From DATFQE01 sp963733845 (GTDB taxonomy: Bacteria > Actinomycetota > Thermoleophilia > Gaiellales > Gaiellaceae), in contig CAVTEM010000007.1 of the NCBI GenBank assembly GCA_963733845.1, positions 124,001 through 188,000 on the forward strand: DNA of 64,000 bases, given 5' to 3'. Under the pieces are notes generated by a model. The model was not told the DNA's origin and ran no database searches. It was given only the letters and a program-made list of their open reading frames with translations. The translations under genes and the position numbers were made by a program. Below, piece by piece: positions 43,758 through 51,287 of this stretch; position 1 is the first letter of the stretch, and the number at the start of each line of letters is the position of its first letter.

Positions 43758-44249
43758 CTAGGCGACCTCGTCCAGGCGCCCCGTCTCCACGTCGTAGACG
43801 AAGGCCCTGATTGCGTCCTTGTGCGGGATGAACGGGCTCGCCTTGATCCGGGCAACGGACTGGCGCACGTCCTCCTCGACGTCGTCGAAGGACTCGCAAG
43901 GCCACGTGGGCTTGATCCCCGTCTCGCGCTGGACCTCCGCCCGGAACTCGTCGTCGCGGAAGGTGAGCATCCCGCAGTCCGTGTGGTGGATGAGGATGAT
44001 CTCCTTCGTTCCGAGCAGGCGCTGCGAGATCGCGAGCGAGCGAATTTCGTCGTCGGTGACGACGCCACCGGCATTCCTGATCACGTGCGCATCGCCCTCC
44101 TCGAGCCCGAGCAGCCCATCGACGTTCAGGCGGGCGTCCATGCAAGCGACGATGGCGACGCCCTTGGCGGGAGGCATCGGCAGGTTGCCGCGGTCGAACT
44201 CGGCCGCGTAGTTGGTGGCGTTGGACAGCAGCTCGTCGGTAACGCTCAC
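43758..44249 (-). CDS. Beta-class carbonic anhydrase
   Basis: A 163-residue beta-carbonic anhydrase (CO2 + H2O to bicarbonate). GTG 44249 overlaps the peroxiredoxin stop (GTGA). Zinc ligands and catalytic pair are clear: IVACMDARLNVDGLLGL (Cys-x-Asp-x-Arg) and LIHHTDCGMLTF (His-x2-Cys). Other family landmarks are AHVIRNAGGVVTDDEIRSL and VQRETGIKPTWPCESFDDVE. The compact size matches the clade typified by Mycobacterium Rv1284-like enzymes. Co-translation with a peroxiredoxin is the notable context. Confidence 0.92.
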   Translation of the reverse strand: MSVTDELLSNATNYAAEFDRGNLPMPPAKGVAIVACMDARLNVDGLLGLEEGDAHVIRNAGGVVTDDEIRSLAISQRLLGTKEIILIHHTDCGMLTFRDDEFRAEVQRETGIKPTWPCESFDDVEEDVRQSVARIKASPFIPHKDAIRAFVYDVETGRLDEVA

Positions 44250-44920
44250 GAGATCTCCTCTCTGGCGGGCTGTGGAACGATCCGGATGTACGGCTTGGGC
44301 GATTCCCAGCCGTCGGGGTAGGTCTCCCTCGCCTCTTCGTCCGAAACCGAGCCGGCGATGATCACGTCCTCGCCGTTCTTCCAGTTGACCGGGGTCGCGA
44401 CCTTGCGCGTCGCGGTCAGCTGGAGCGAGTCGATCACGCGCAGGACCTCGTCGAAGTTGCGGCCCGTCGTCATCGGATAGACGAGGATCAGCTTGATCTT
44501 CTTGTCGGGGCCGACGACGAAGACGTTGCGAACGGTCTGGTTGTCGGCGGGGGTGCGCTGGGTCGGGTCGCCCGACGTGTCCGCCGGCAGCATCCCGTAC
44601 AGCTTCGAGACGCTGAAGTCGGCGTCGGCGATCAGGGGGTAGTTCGGAGCGACGCCCTGCGTCTCCTCGATGTCCTTCGCCCACTCGTCGTGGTTGTCGA
44701 CCGGGTCGACGGAGAGGCCGATGACCTTCACGTCGCGCCGGTCGAACTCAGGCTTGATGCGGGCCATGTAGCCGAGCTCGGTCGTGCAGACCGGCGTGAA
44801 GTCGCGGGGATGCGAGAAGAGCACCGCCCACGAGTCGCCGACCCAGTCGTGGAACTGGATCGTGCCCTCGGTGGTACTGGCCTGGAAGTCCGGTGCCTCG
44901 TCGCCTAGCTGCAGCGCCAT
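44246..44920 (-). CDS. 1-Cys peroxiredoxin (Prx6 type)
   Basis: A 224-residue peroxidase reducing H2O2 and organic peroxides. ATG 44920 has GAGGAGG five bases upstream. Active site HPRDFTPVCTTELG, with the peroxidatic Cys in PVCT; DRRDVKVIGLSVDPVDNHDE and YPMTTGRNFDEVLRVIDSLQ are Prx6 signatures. The long C-terminal arm (TPVNWKNGEDVIIAGSVSDE, TYPDGWESPKPYIRIVPQP) is also typical. No resolving Cys is seen. It forms a two-gene unit with carbonic anhydrase and lies just downstream of hisIE. A small inverted repeat upstream may be an operator. Confidence 0.93.
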   Translation of the reverse strand: MALQLGDEAPDFQASTTEGTIQFHDWVGDSWAVLFSHPRDFTPVCTTELGYMARIKPEFDRRDVKVIGLSVDPVDNHDEWAKDIEETQGVAPNYPLIADADFSVSKLYGMLPADTSGDPTQRTPADNQTVRNVFVVGPDKKIKLILVYPMTTGRNFDEVLRVIDSLQLTATRKVATPVNWKNGEDVIIAGSVSDEEARETYPDGWESPKPYIRIVPQPAREEIS

Positions 44921-44954
44921 GCCTACCTCCTCGTATGCGTTGTAGAGCGATTCC

Positions 44955-44969
44955 TTATCACACGGATAA
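44955..44969. promoter_or_regulatory. Inverted repeat upstream of peroxiredoxin-carbonic anhydrase
   Basis: TTATC-ACACG-GATAA, a perfect 5-bp inverted repeat with a 5-base spacer, lies 35-50 bases before the peroxiredoxin start and overlaps the end of hisIE. It is an AT-rich island in GC-rich DNA, so a regulator site or -10 region is plausible. No regulator can be named. Confidence 0.35.
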
Positions 44970-45521
44970 TGCTGACTGCTCCGCTCGCCGTACGAGCTCC
45001 TCCTCCACGTCGGCGGGGTCGAGGCCGCGCGCGGCGAGGAGGACGTAGGAGTGGAACCAGAGGTCGGCGAGCTCGGAGACGAGCCGCTCGTCGCTCTCGG
45101 CCACCCCGGCCAGCGCCGCCTCGACACCCTCCTCGCCCACCTTGCGCGCGCAGGCCCCGCTGCCCTCGTCCAGGAGGGCGGCGACGTAGGAGCCCTCCGG
45201 GCGCTCGAGGGCGCGCTCGGCGACGCGGCGCCACAGCCACGGCGCGAAGCACGAGACCGAACCGGTATGGCACGCCGGCCCGTCGGCACGTACCCGCAGC
45301 AGGACGGCGTCGCCGTCGCAGTCGTCGCGCACCTCCTCCACCCGAAGCGTGTTGCCCGAGGTCTCGCCTTTGCGCCAGAGCCGCCCTCGCGAGCGGCTGA
45401 AGAAGTGCGCCTCTCCGGTCTCGCGGGTCAGGGCCAGCGCCCGTTCGTCCATCCACGCGAGCATGAGCACGCGACCGCTGTCGGCGTCCTGAACGACTGC
45501 AGGCAGGAGCTCAGGCGGCAT
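44958..45521 (-). CDS. hisIE: Bifunctional phosphoribosyl-AMP cyclohydrolase / phosphoribosyl-ATP pyrophosphatase
   Basis: A 187-residue enzyme for steps 2 and 3 of histidine biosynthesis. HisI domain: LLPAVVQDADSGRVLMLAWM, TRETGEAHFFSRSRGRLWRK, GETSGNTLRVEEVRDDCDGD, and ADGPACHTGSVSCF (zinc and magnesium ligands). HisE domain: RPEGSYVAALLDEGSGACAR, KVGEEGVEAALAG, ELADLWFHSYVLLAARGL. ATG 45521 overlaps hisF by 11 bases. Last his gene of the operon. Confidence 0.95.
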   Translation of the reverse strand: MPPELLPAVVQDADSGRVLMLAWMDERALALTRETGEAHFFSRSRGRLWRKGETSGNTLRVEEVRDDCDGDAVLLRVRADGPACHTGSVSCFAPWLWRRVAERALERPEGSYVAALLDEGSGACARKVGEEGVEAALAGVAESDERLVSELADLWFHSYVLLAARGLDPADVEEELVRRAEQSALSV

Positions 45522-46254
45522 CGCGCAGCCTCACTCCCAGCCCTCGCAGCTCTGTGCGAAGGAGCGTGAGGCGAGCGGGGTTCTCGTGGACGATCGAGGC
45601 GAGCAGGGCGGCCTGGGCCACTCCGAGCGCCTCGGCGACGTGACGGGCGCTGCCGGCCCCACCGGAGGCGATCACCGGAGTGGAGACGGCCTCGGCGACG
45701 GAGCGCGTGAGACCCAGGTCGTAGCCGGCGCGCGTGCCGTCGGCGTCGATCGACGTGACCAGGATCTCCCCCGCTCCGCGCTGCTCCGCCTCCCGCGCCC
45801 AGGAGACGGCGCTGCGCCCGCTGGCGAGTGTTCCCGCGCGCGCGTACGCCTCCCCCGCCCTGGCGTCGACGGCGACGACGACCGCCTGGGAGCCGAGCCG
45901 GGCAGCGAGCTCGCCGATCAGCTCCGGGCGCTCGAGAGCGGCGGTGTTGACCGTGACCTTGTCGGCGCCGGCGCGGAGCAGGGCCTCGGCGTCGTCGACC
46001 GTGCGCACGCCGCCGCCGACGGTGAACGGAATCGAGAGGCGCTCGGCGATGCGGGCGACCAGCTCGAGGAGAGCCGGGCGCGCCTTGGCGGTCGCCTCGA
46101 CGTCGAGGTACACGAGCTCGTCCGCGCCAGCCGCCGAGTACGCGGCCCCGAGCTCGACCGGGTCGCCCGTATCGCGGAGCGCCCGAAAGCGCACGCCCTT
46201 GACGACGCGTCCACCCGCGACATCGAGGCAGGGGATCAGGCGCGGGAGAGGCAT
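45511..46254 (-). CDS. hisF: Imidazole glycerol phosphate synthase cyclase subunit
   Basis: A 247-residue TIM barrel that closes the imidazole ring using ammonia from HisH. ATG 46254 (MPLPRLIPCLDVAGGRVVKG). Catalytic Asp residues are in CLDV and in VTSIDADGTRAGYDLGLT. Phosphate loops are FTVGGGVRTVDDAEALLRAG and VIASGGAGSARHVAEAL. It overlaps hisH by 19 bases and hisIE by 11, so the three are translationally linked. Confidence 0.96.
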   Translation of the reverse strand: MPLPRLIPCLDVAGGRVVKGVRFRALRDTGDPVELGAAYSAAGADELVYLDVEATAKARPALLELVARIAERLSIPFTVGGGVRTVDDAEALLRAGADKVTVNTAALERPELIGELAARLGSQAVVVAVDARAGEAYARAGTLASGRSAVSWAREAEQRGAGEILVTSIDADGTRAGYDLGLTRSVAEAVSTPVIASGGAGSARHVAEALGVAQAALLASIVHENPARLTLLRTELRGLGVRLRDAA

Positions 46255-46790
46255 CGGGTCAGATAGCGCGCTCCGGCGTCGCCGCTCTTCTCGGGGTGGA
46301 ACTGGACGCCGAGGAAGCTTCCCGCGCGGGCCTCGGCGACCACGCCCTCCGACCAGGCGCACGCGGCAGACGTCTCCGCCGCGTAGGAGTGCGCGAAGTA
46401 GAAGTCGCCGGCGTGCGGCTCGACCGGGGCCCAGCCAATCCGGGGCACACGGCCTTCGGTGAGCCGGACCGCCCGTCCCGGGAGGACTCGGAGCCCATCG
46501 ACGCCGCCGTCCTCCTCGGTTTCCTCGAGAGCGAGCTGGAGGCCGAGGCAGATCCCCAGAGTCGGCCGGTCGGCGGCCACTCGGGCTCGCAAGACCTCGT
46601 CGAGCCCGCGGTCGTGCAGTGCCGCCATCGCGCTCCGGGCCGAGCCGACGCCCGGGAGCACGGCGAGGTCGGCGGCGAACACGCGCTCGGGGTCGACGGC
46701 CGTCGAGGCATCCGCGCCCAGGCGCTCGAACGCCAGCTCGAGCGAGCGCGTGTTTCCCGCGCCGTAGTCGCAGACGACCACCGTGCTCAC
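46236..46790 (-). CDS. hisH: Imidazole glycerol phosphate synthase glutaminase subunit
   Basis: A 184-residue class I glutamine amidotransferase. GTG 46790 (VSTVVVCDYGAGNTRSLELA) overlaps the stop of the hisC-hisB gene as GTGA. Nucleophile Cys in PTLGICLGLQLALEETEED; the His/Glu pair in VQFHPEKSGDAG; the oxyanion strand LPGVGSARSAM. It supplies ammonia to HisF. All catalytic residues are present. Confidence 0.95.
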   Translation of the reverse strand: MSTVVVCDYGAGNTRSLELAFERLGADASTAVDPERVFAADLAVLPGVGSARSAMAALHDRGLDEVLRARVAADRPTLGICLGLQLALEETEEDGGVDGLRVLPGRAVRLTEGRVPRIGWAPVEPHAGDFYFAHSYAAETSAACAWSEGVVAEARAGSFLGVQFHPEKSGDAGARYLTRCLSRA

Positions 46791-48316
46791 AAACGCCCCT
46801 TCGTCGACGGTATTCCCGCCTGATCGGCCCGGACCGCCTCCCGCAGCGCTCGCCCCACGGCCTTGAAGGCGGCCTCCGCCACGTGGTGCTCGTCCGCCCC
46901 CTCCGACTCGACGTGGAGCCCGAGCCGAGCCGCGGTGGCAAAGCTCCGGAGGGCGTGTGCGGCCAGCCCGGGATCGCGCTCGAGGCGCAGCTCCGCCCAC
47001 GGCCGGCCGCCGAGGTCCACGACGGCCCGGGCGAGCGCGTCGTCCATCGGCACGACCGCGTTGCCGTAACGGGCCACGCCGCGCCGCTCGCCGAGCGCCC
47101 GGTCGAGCGCCTCGCCGAGGGCGAGTGCCGCGTCCTCGGCGGTGTGGTGAGGGCCCGTTTCGAGGTCGCCGACGCCCTCGAGCACGAGGTCGAGCCCGCC
47201 GTGGAAGGCGAGCTGCTCGAGCAGGTGGTCGTACAAGCCGGCGCCCGTCGCGACCCGTACGCGGCCCTCGCCGTCGAGCGCCAGGCGCACGCGGATCCGC
47301 GTCTCGCCCGTGGCACGTAGGTGCCGCACCCTGCGGCCCTCGCGCGCGGACGGAACGGGCCGATCGAGGCTTTCGGCGAGCGCCCGCACGAACAGATCGT
47401 CGTCCTCGCGGTCGCGCACGCTCACGCGGATCCCCTGCGGAAAGACCCGCACGACGACCCCGTGCCGGAGCAGCCTCTCGGCCACGTCCGAAGCGCCAGA
47501 GAGCGGCACGAAGAGGAAGTTCGTCCACGAGGGCAAGGGAGCGAGGCCGAGCTCGCGCAGGGCACCGGCCAGCCGCTCGCGCTCCTCGAGCTGGGGCGCC
47601 ACATCCGAAGGCTCCGCGAGCGCGGCGGCCGCCAGCTCCGCGGACAGGCTCGAGACCGCCAGCGGAGCCTGCAGGCGCTTCAGCTCCGCGGCGGTTTCCG
47701 CGTCGGCGAGCGCGTAGCCGACGCGCGCCCCCGCCAGGCCGAAAGCCTTGGAGAAAGTGCGCAGGACGACGACGCCGTCGTCGAGCAGGCCGGCCGCGGT
47801 CTCGCCGGCGTACTCGAAGTAGGCCTCGTCCACGACGAGCGGCCGGGCGTCCGGGAGCGGGCCGAGGTCGCCGGAGGGGTTGTTCGGACGACAGCAGTAG
47901 GTGAGCGCCGGCTCGAAGCCGGCGTCGACCTCCGCCCCGGCAAGCGCCGCGGCCACCCGGTAGAGCGGGTAGGTGGGCTCCGGTGTGATCGCGACCCGGT
48001 CGCCGGGCCCGGCGAAGGCCCTGGCGCAGAGCAGGATGAGATCGTCGGCCCCCGCACCGAGGACGACGTTCTCCGGCTCGACCCCGCAGTAGCCCGCGAT
48101 CGCGGTCAGCAGGGACGGGTAGCCGCCGTGCGCGTAGGTGTTCACGTCGGCCAGCGCTCCGGCGAGCGTCGCCGGGCGCGCCGATGCGGGCGGCTGCGCG
48201 GGCACGTTGGCATCGAAGCGGACGATCTCCAGCGGGTCCAGGCCCGTCCTCCGCGCCAGCTCGGCGGTCGAGGGCGCCCACTCGTACGGTTTGAACGCGG
48301 GAGCGAGCGACCTCAT
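46787..48316 (-). CDS. hisCB: Fused histidinol-phosphate aminotransferase - imidazoleglycerol-phosphate dehydratase (HisC-HisB)
   Basis: One uninterrupted 509-residue frame from ATG 48316. Residues 1-~320 are HisC: FKPYEWAPSTAELARRTGLD, ENVVLGAGADDLILLCARAF, YCCRPNNPSGDLGPLPDARP, VVDEAYFEYAGET and LRTFSKAFGLAGARVGYALA (PLP lysine in SKAFG). Residues ~330-509 are HisB: RATGETRIRVRLALDG, GLYDHLLEQLAFHGGLDLVL, LETGPHHTAEDAALALGEAL (metal His pair) and ESEGADEHHVAEAAFKAVGR. The linker is ESLDRPVPSAREGRRVRH. No stop separates them; an internal GTG at 47329 could start HisB separately, but HisC would still read through. Steps 6 and 7 of the pathway. ATG overlaps hisD (ATGA). Confidence 0.88.
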   Translation of the reverse strand: MRSLAPAFKPYEWAPSTAELARRTGLDPLEIVRFDANVPAQPPASARPATLAGALADVNTYAHGGYPSLLTAIAGYCGVEPENVVLGAGADDLILLCARAFAGPGDRVAITPEPTYPLYRVAAALAGAEVDAGFEPALTYCCRPNNPSGDLGPLPDARPLVVDEAYFEYAGETAAGLLDDGVVVLRTFSKAFGLAGARVGYALADAETAAELKRLQAPLAVSSLSAELAAAALAEPSDVAPQLEERERLAGALRELGLAPLPSWTNFLFVPLSGASDVAERLLRHGVVVRVFPQGIRVSVRDREDDDLFVRALAESLDRPVPSAREGRRVRHLRATGETRIRVRLALDGEGRVRVATGAGLYDHLLEQLAFHGGLDLVLEGVGDLETGPHHTAEDAALALGEALDRALGERRGVARYGNAVVPMDDALARAVVDLGGRPWAELRLERDPGLAAHALRSFATAARLGLHVESEGADEHHVAEAAFKAVGRALREAVRADQAGIPSTKGRL

Positions 48317-49335
48317 CGGCGCACCGCCTCGGCGTGCGACGGCAGCCGCTCGACGGCGGCAAGAGCCTCGACGACCGGCCGCAAGCGCGCGAGCCCTTCG
48401 GCCGTCAGGCGCTGCACCGTTACCGGCTTCAGGAACGCCTCGAGGCCGAGGCCGCCGACCGCGCGGGCCCACCCCGAGGTCGGCAGCACGTGGTTCCCGC
48501 CGGTGGCGTAGTCGCCGGCCGCGACCGAGGAGTACGGGCCGACAAAGACGGCGCCCGCGTTGCGGACGCGGGGCGCGAGCGCCTCGGCCTCCTCGCCGAG
48601 CAGCAGGAGGTGCTCGGGCGCGAGCGCCTCGACCTCTGCGAGCGCCGCCTGGACGTCGCCGTTCACCTCGACGAGCCGGCAGACGGTGTCCGGGCCGTGC
48701 TCCCGTTGAGCCGCCAGCTCGAGCTCGGCGACCCGGCGGTCGGCGCCGCGGCCGGCGAGGACGACGAGCTCGGAGGGGCCGGCCGGGAGGTCGACGGCGA
48801 CGTCGCGCGCAACCTCGAGCTTGGCGGCGTTCACGAAGGCGTTCCCCGGCCCGACGATCTTGTCCACGCGCGCAAGAGACTCGGTCCCGTAGGCGAACGC
48901 GGCGATTGCCGGCGGCCCGCCGAGCGCCCAGACGTCGTCGAGCCCGAGCAGCTCTGCCGCACGCGCCACCAACCCCGCACCGGAGGGCGGGGTTGCGACC
49001 ACGATCCGCCTCACCCCCGCCACCTGCGCCGGCACCGCGCACATCACGAGCGTCGAAACGAGCCCGCGGGGCACGTAGACGCCCACCGAGCCGATCGGCT
49101 CCCAGCGCCGCTCCAGCTCGACGCCCGGAGCGGTCTCCGCGCGAACGTGTGCGGGACGCTGGAGCACGTGCCAGCGCCGGACCGCGCCGGCGAGCGCGCG
49201 CAGGGCGCTCTCGGGCACGTCTCCTGCCGGCTTCGCACGCGCGGGCTCGGCACCGTCCAGGCGCAGCGCCCACTCGCGCAGGGCCGCGTCCCCGCGCTCG
49301 CGGACGTCCGCGACGATGCTCCGCACGTCGCTCAT
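48313..49335 (-). CDS. hisD: Histidinol dehydrogenase, compact form
   Basis: A 340-residue enzyme for the last two oxidations of histidine synthesis; typical length is ~430. ATG 49335 (MSDVRSIVADVRERGDAALR) overlaps hisG (ATGA). Landmarks: WEPIGSVGVYVPRG, VDKIVGPGNAFVNAAKLEVA, VAVDLPAGPSELVVLAG, ELAAQREHGPDT (zinc Gln and His), ALAPEHLLLLGEEAEALAPR (catalytic Glu-His), VAAGDYATGGNHVLPTSG (zinc Asp) and the C-terminal LPSHAEAVRR (zinc His). The shortness comes from a missing N-terminal ~35 residues and ~50 residues between the EHGPD and APEHL motifs. All ligands remain, so it is probably active. Confidence 0.92.
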   Translation of the reverse strand: MSDVRSIVADVRERGDAALREWALRLDGAEPARAKPAGDVPESALRALAGAVRRWHVLQRPAHVRAETAPGVELERRWEPIGSVGVYVPRGLVSTLVMCAVPAQVAGVRRIVVATPPSGAGLVARAAELLGLDDVWALGGPPAIAAFAYGTESLARVDKIVGPGNAFVNAAKLEVARDVAVDLPAGPSELVVLAGRGADRRVAELELAAQREHGPDTVCRLVEVNGDVQAALAEVEALAPEHLLLLGEEAEALAPRVRNAGAVFVGPYSSVAAGDYATGGNHVLPTSGWARAVGGLGLEAFLKPVTVQRLTAEGLARLRPVVEALAAVERLPSHAEAVRR

Positions 49336-50171
49336 GCGAGCATCCGCTCCACGGGGAGGAGCAGGATCGAGGAGCCGCCGGCCGCCGCGAGGCGCGGCAG
49401 GAGGCGCCACACGTCGGCCGCGGGAACGAGCGCGTGGACGGCGACCATGCCCGGCTCGGCGAGCGGCACGATGCTCGGCGAGCGAGAGCCGGGGACGAGC
49501 TCGCAGATCCCCTCGAGCGCGCTCTCGGGCGCATTCAGCATCAGGTATCGCGTCGCGCGGCCGTCCACCACGCTTCGGAGCAGCCCCACGAGCTGGCTGG
49601 CGCCGGAGTCGGCGTCGTCCCGGCCGACGAGGACGGCCTCGGAGGAGAAGAGCGAGCCGAGCGAGCGGAGGCCGTTCGTCCGCAGCGTGTTCCCGCTCGA
49701 GACGAGGTCGACGATCGCGTCCGCGAGCCCGAGCCGGGGAGCAACCTCGACCGAGCCCGTGACCTCGACGAGCTCCGCCTCGAGCCCTCGCTCGGCGAGA
49801 CATGCGGCAACGAGCCGCGGGTACACGGTGGCGATCCGCTGTCCGTCGAGGTCGGCGAGCCGCTCGGCTGGGGACTCCTGAGGAACCGCGGCGTCCAGCG
49901 TGCACGAGCCGAAGCCGAGCCGGAGCAGCTCGACGACGGTCACTCCCCGCTCGCGCACGAGATCTGCGCCGGTGATGCCGAAGTCGACCGCCCCGTCGCG
50001 TACGTACTCGGGCACGTCCGCCGCGCGGACGAGCAGGACGTCGAGCGGTGCGTTGCGGCACGGGAAGGCGAGCGCGCGCTCGCCGGGCTCCTCGGGGCCG
50101 AGGCCCGCGTCCTCGAGCAGCGTGACGGCCGGCTCACGTAGCCGGCCCTTCGCGGGAACGGCGATCCTCAG
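49332..50171 (-). CDS. hisG: ATP phosphoribosyltransferase, probable CTG start
   Basis: A ~279-residue long-form HisG, the first committed and feedback-controlled enzyme. It begins LRIAVPAKGRLREPAVTLLE, the canonical N-terminus, but the codon before RIAVP is CTG and no ATG, GTG or TTG lies in frame nearby. The CTG (50171-50169) overlaps the stop of the YerC-like gene as CTGA, copying the overlap style of this operon. Other motifs: LVRAADVPEYVRDGAVDFGI, GADLVRERGVTVVELLRLGF, ATVYPRLVAACLAERG, LADAIVDLVSSGNTLRTNGL. The C-terminal regulatory ACT-like domain is present (LVPAADVWRLLPRLAAAGGS). Confidence 0.93.
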   Translation of the reverse strand: MRIAVPAKGRLREPAVTLLEDAGLGPEEPGERALAFPCRNAPLDVLLVRAADVPEYVRDGAVDFGITGADLVRERGVTVVELLRLGFGSCTLDAAVPQESPAERLADLDGQRIATVYPRLVAACLAERGLEAELVEVTGSVEVAPRLGLADAIVDLVSSGNTLRTNGLRSLGSLFSSEAVLVGRDDADSGASQLVGLLRSVVDGRATRYLMLNAPESALEGICELVPGSRSPSIVPLAEPGMVAVHALVPAADVWRLLPRLAAAGGSSILLLPVERMLA

Positions 50172-50479
50172 CCGGTCTTGACCGGGCTCCTGCGATCCAG
50201 GGCGCGCCGGTAGCCGCCCTCCCCATGGCGAAGCCAGTGTGCTACCCGTGTCACGGTCGTCGTCGAAGCGCCCGCGCGGCGGGCCACCTCGTGGTAGGGC
50301 AGCCCCTGGTCGATCAGCTGTGCCGCCTGCCAGCGGTGAGTCATCGCCTCCAGCTCCGAGAGCGTGCAGAGGTCGCGGAAGAAACGCTCCGCCTCGTCGA
50401 GATCGCGCAGGCTCAGGATCGCCTCGAAGAGGTCTCGGGTCTCGCTGGTCTGCCATTCGTGTCGCGGTTCCTCGGGCAT
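50168..50479 (-). CDS. TrpR/YerC-family repressor at head of his operon (HisR candidate)
   Basis: A 103-residue protein of the YerC/YecD subgroup of TrpR. ATG 50479 (MPEEPRHEWQTSETRDLFEA). Core: ILSLRDLDEAERFFRDLCTL, SELEAMTHRWQAAQLIDQGL, and the HTH PYHEVARRAGASTTTVTRVA with HWLRHGEGGYRRAL. Comparative genomics has proposed this family as the histidine-responsive repressor HisR in some Firmicutes. Its place as first gene before hisG, with translational coupling, supports the same role here (inference). It probably binds the 19-bp divergent spacer. Confidence 0.85.
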   Translation of the reverse strand: MPEEPRHEWQTSETRDLFEAILSLRDLDEAERFFRDLCTLSELEAMTHRWQAAQLIDQGLPYHEVARRAGASTTTVTRVAHWLRHGEGGYRRALDRRSPVKTG

Positions 50480-50498
50480 GACGTATTAGCATATTAAC
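50480..50498. promoter_or_regulatory. 19-bp divergent his promoter/operator spacer
   Basis: Only 19 bases separate the start codons of the YerC-like gene and hisA. The spacer is strikingly AT-rich (GACGTATTAGCATATTAAC) and holds near-direct repeats TATTAGCA/TATTAACA. It contains TATTAG and TTAATAT-type -10-like hexamers on both strands. There is no room for ribosome-binding sites, so both transcripts are probably leaderless. Confidence 0.6.
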
Positions 50499-51215
50499 AT
50501 GGCATCGCAGTTCGAGGTGATCCCTGCGGTCGACCTGCTCGCGGACGAGGCGGTCACGCTGGAGCAGGGCGACTTCGAGCGAGTGCGGGAGCGCGCCGAC
50601 CGCTTCGAGCTGGTCGAGCGCTTCGCCGCCGCCGGCGCCACCCTGATCCACCTGGTCGATCTGGACGGAGCCCGCAGCGGGCGGCTACGCCCTCGTCTGA
50701 TCAGCCGGCTGGTGGAGGCGGCCAGGCCCGCAAGGGTCCAGGCCTCGGGCGGAATTCGATCGCTCGAGGACGCCGAGAGCCTGCTGGCTGCAGGCTCCGA
50801 CCGCGTCGTCGTCGGCACAGCAGCGTTCGCCGCGCCCGGAGCGCTGGAGCGCTACGCGACCGCGCTGGGCGACCGGCTCGTCGTCGCGATCGACGCCCGC
50901 GACGGCCGCCTCGCACTCGACGGCTGGAAGCGCGTGACCGGGCTGACGGCGGCGGATGCGGCCGGACGCTGCGCCGAGGCCGGCGTGGCGCGCATCCTCT
51001 GCACCTCGATCGCGCGGGACGGCACCCTCGCCGGCCCGGATCTCGAGCTCCTCACCGCGGTGCTCGAGCGGTCGGGGCTTCCCGTGATCGCGGCCGGAGG
51101 CATCGGCTCGGAGGCGGATCTCGATGCGGCCCGCCTGGCGGGTTGCGAGGCCGCGATCGTGGGCCGCGCCCTGCTCGACGGAACGCTCGGGCTCTCGGTC
51201 CTCGCGCCGGCCTGA
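50499..51215 (+). CDS. hisA: Phosphoribosylformimino-AICAR ribotide isomerase (HisA, or dual-function PriA)
   Basis: A 238-residue TIM-barrel isomerase for step 4 of histidine synthesis. ATG 50499 (MASQFEVIPAVDLLADEAVT). Catalytic Asp in PAVDLL; substrate loop HLVDLDGARSGRLRPRLIS; VQASGGIRSLEDAESLLAAG; second Asp in LCTSIARDGTLAGPDLELLT; GLPVIAAGGIGSEADLDAAR. In many actinobacteria the homologue PriA also does the TrpF reaction; sequence alone does not decide here. Divergent from the rest of the pathway. Confidence 0.93.
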   Translation: MASQFEVIPAVDLLADEAVTLEQGDFERVRERADRFELVERFAAAGATLIHLVDLDGARSGRLRPRLISRLVEAARPARVQASGGIRSLEDAESLLAAGSDRVVVGTAAFAAPGALERYATALGDRLVVAIDARDGRLALDGWKRVTGLTAADAAGRCAEAGVARILCTSIARDGTLAGPDLELLTAVLERSGLPVIAAGGIGSEADLDAARLAGCEAAIVGRALLDGTLGLSVLAPA

Positions 51216-51287
51216 AGACAGGGTGTCCTCTTCCGGCTGCGCCGTTCGTCTTTGAAGACGACCATGCTGTACGACGAGGAGGAATCC

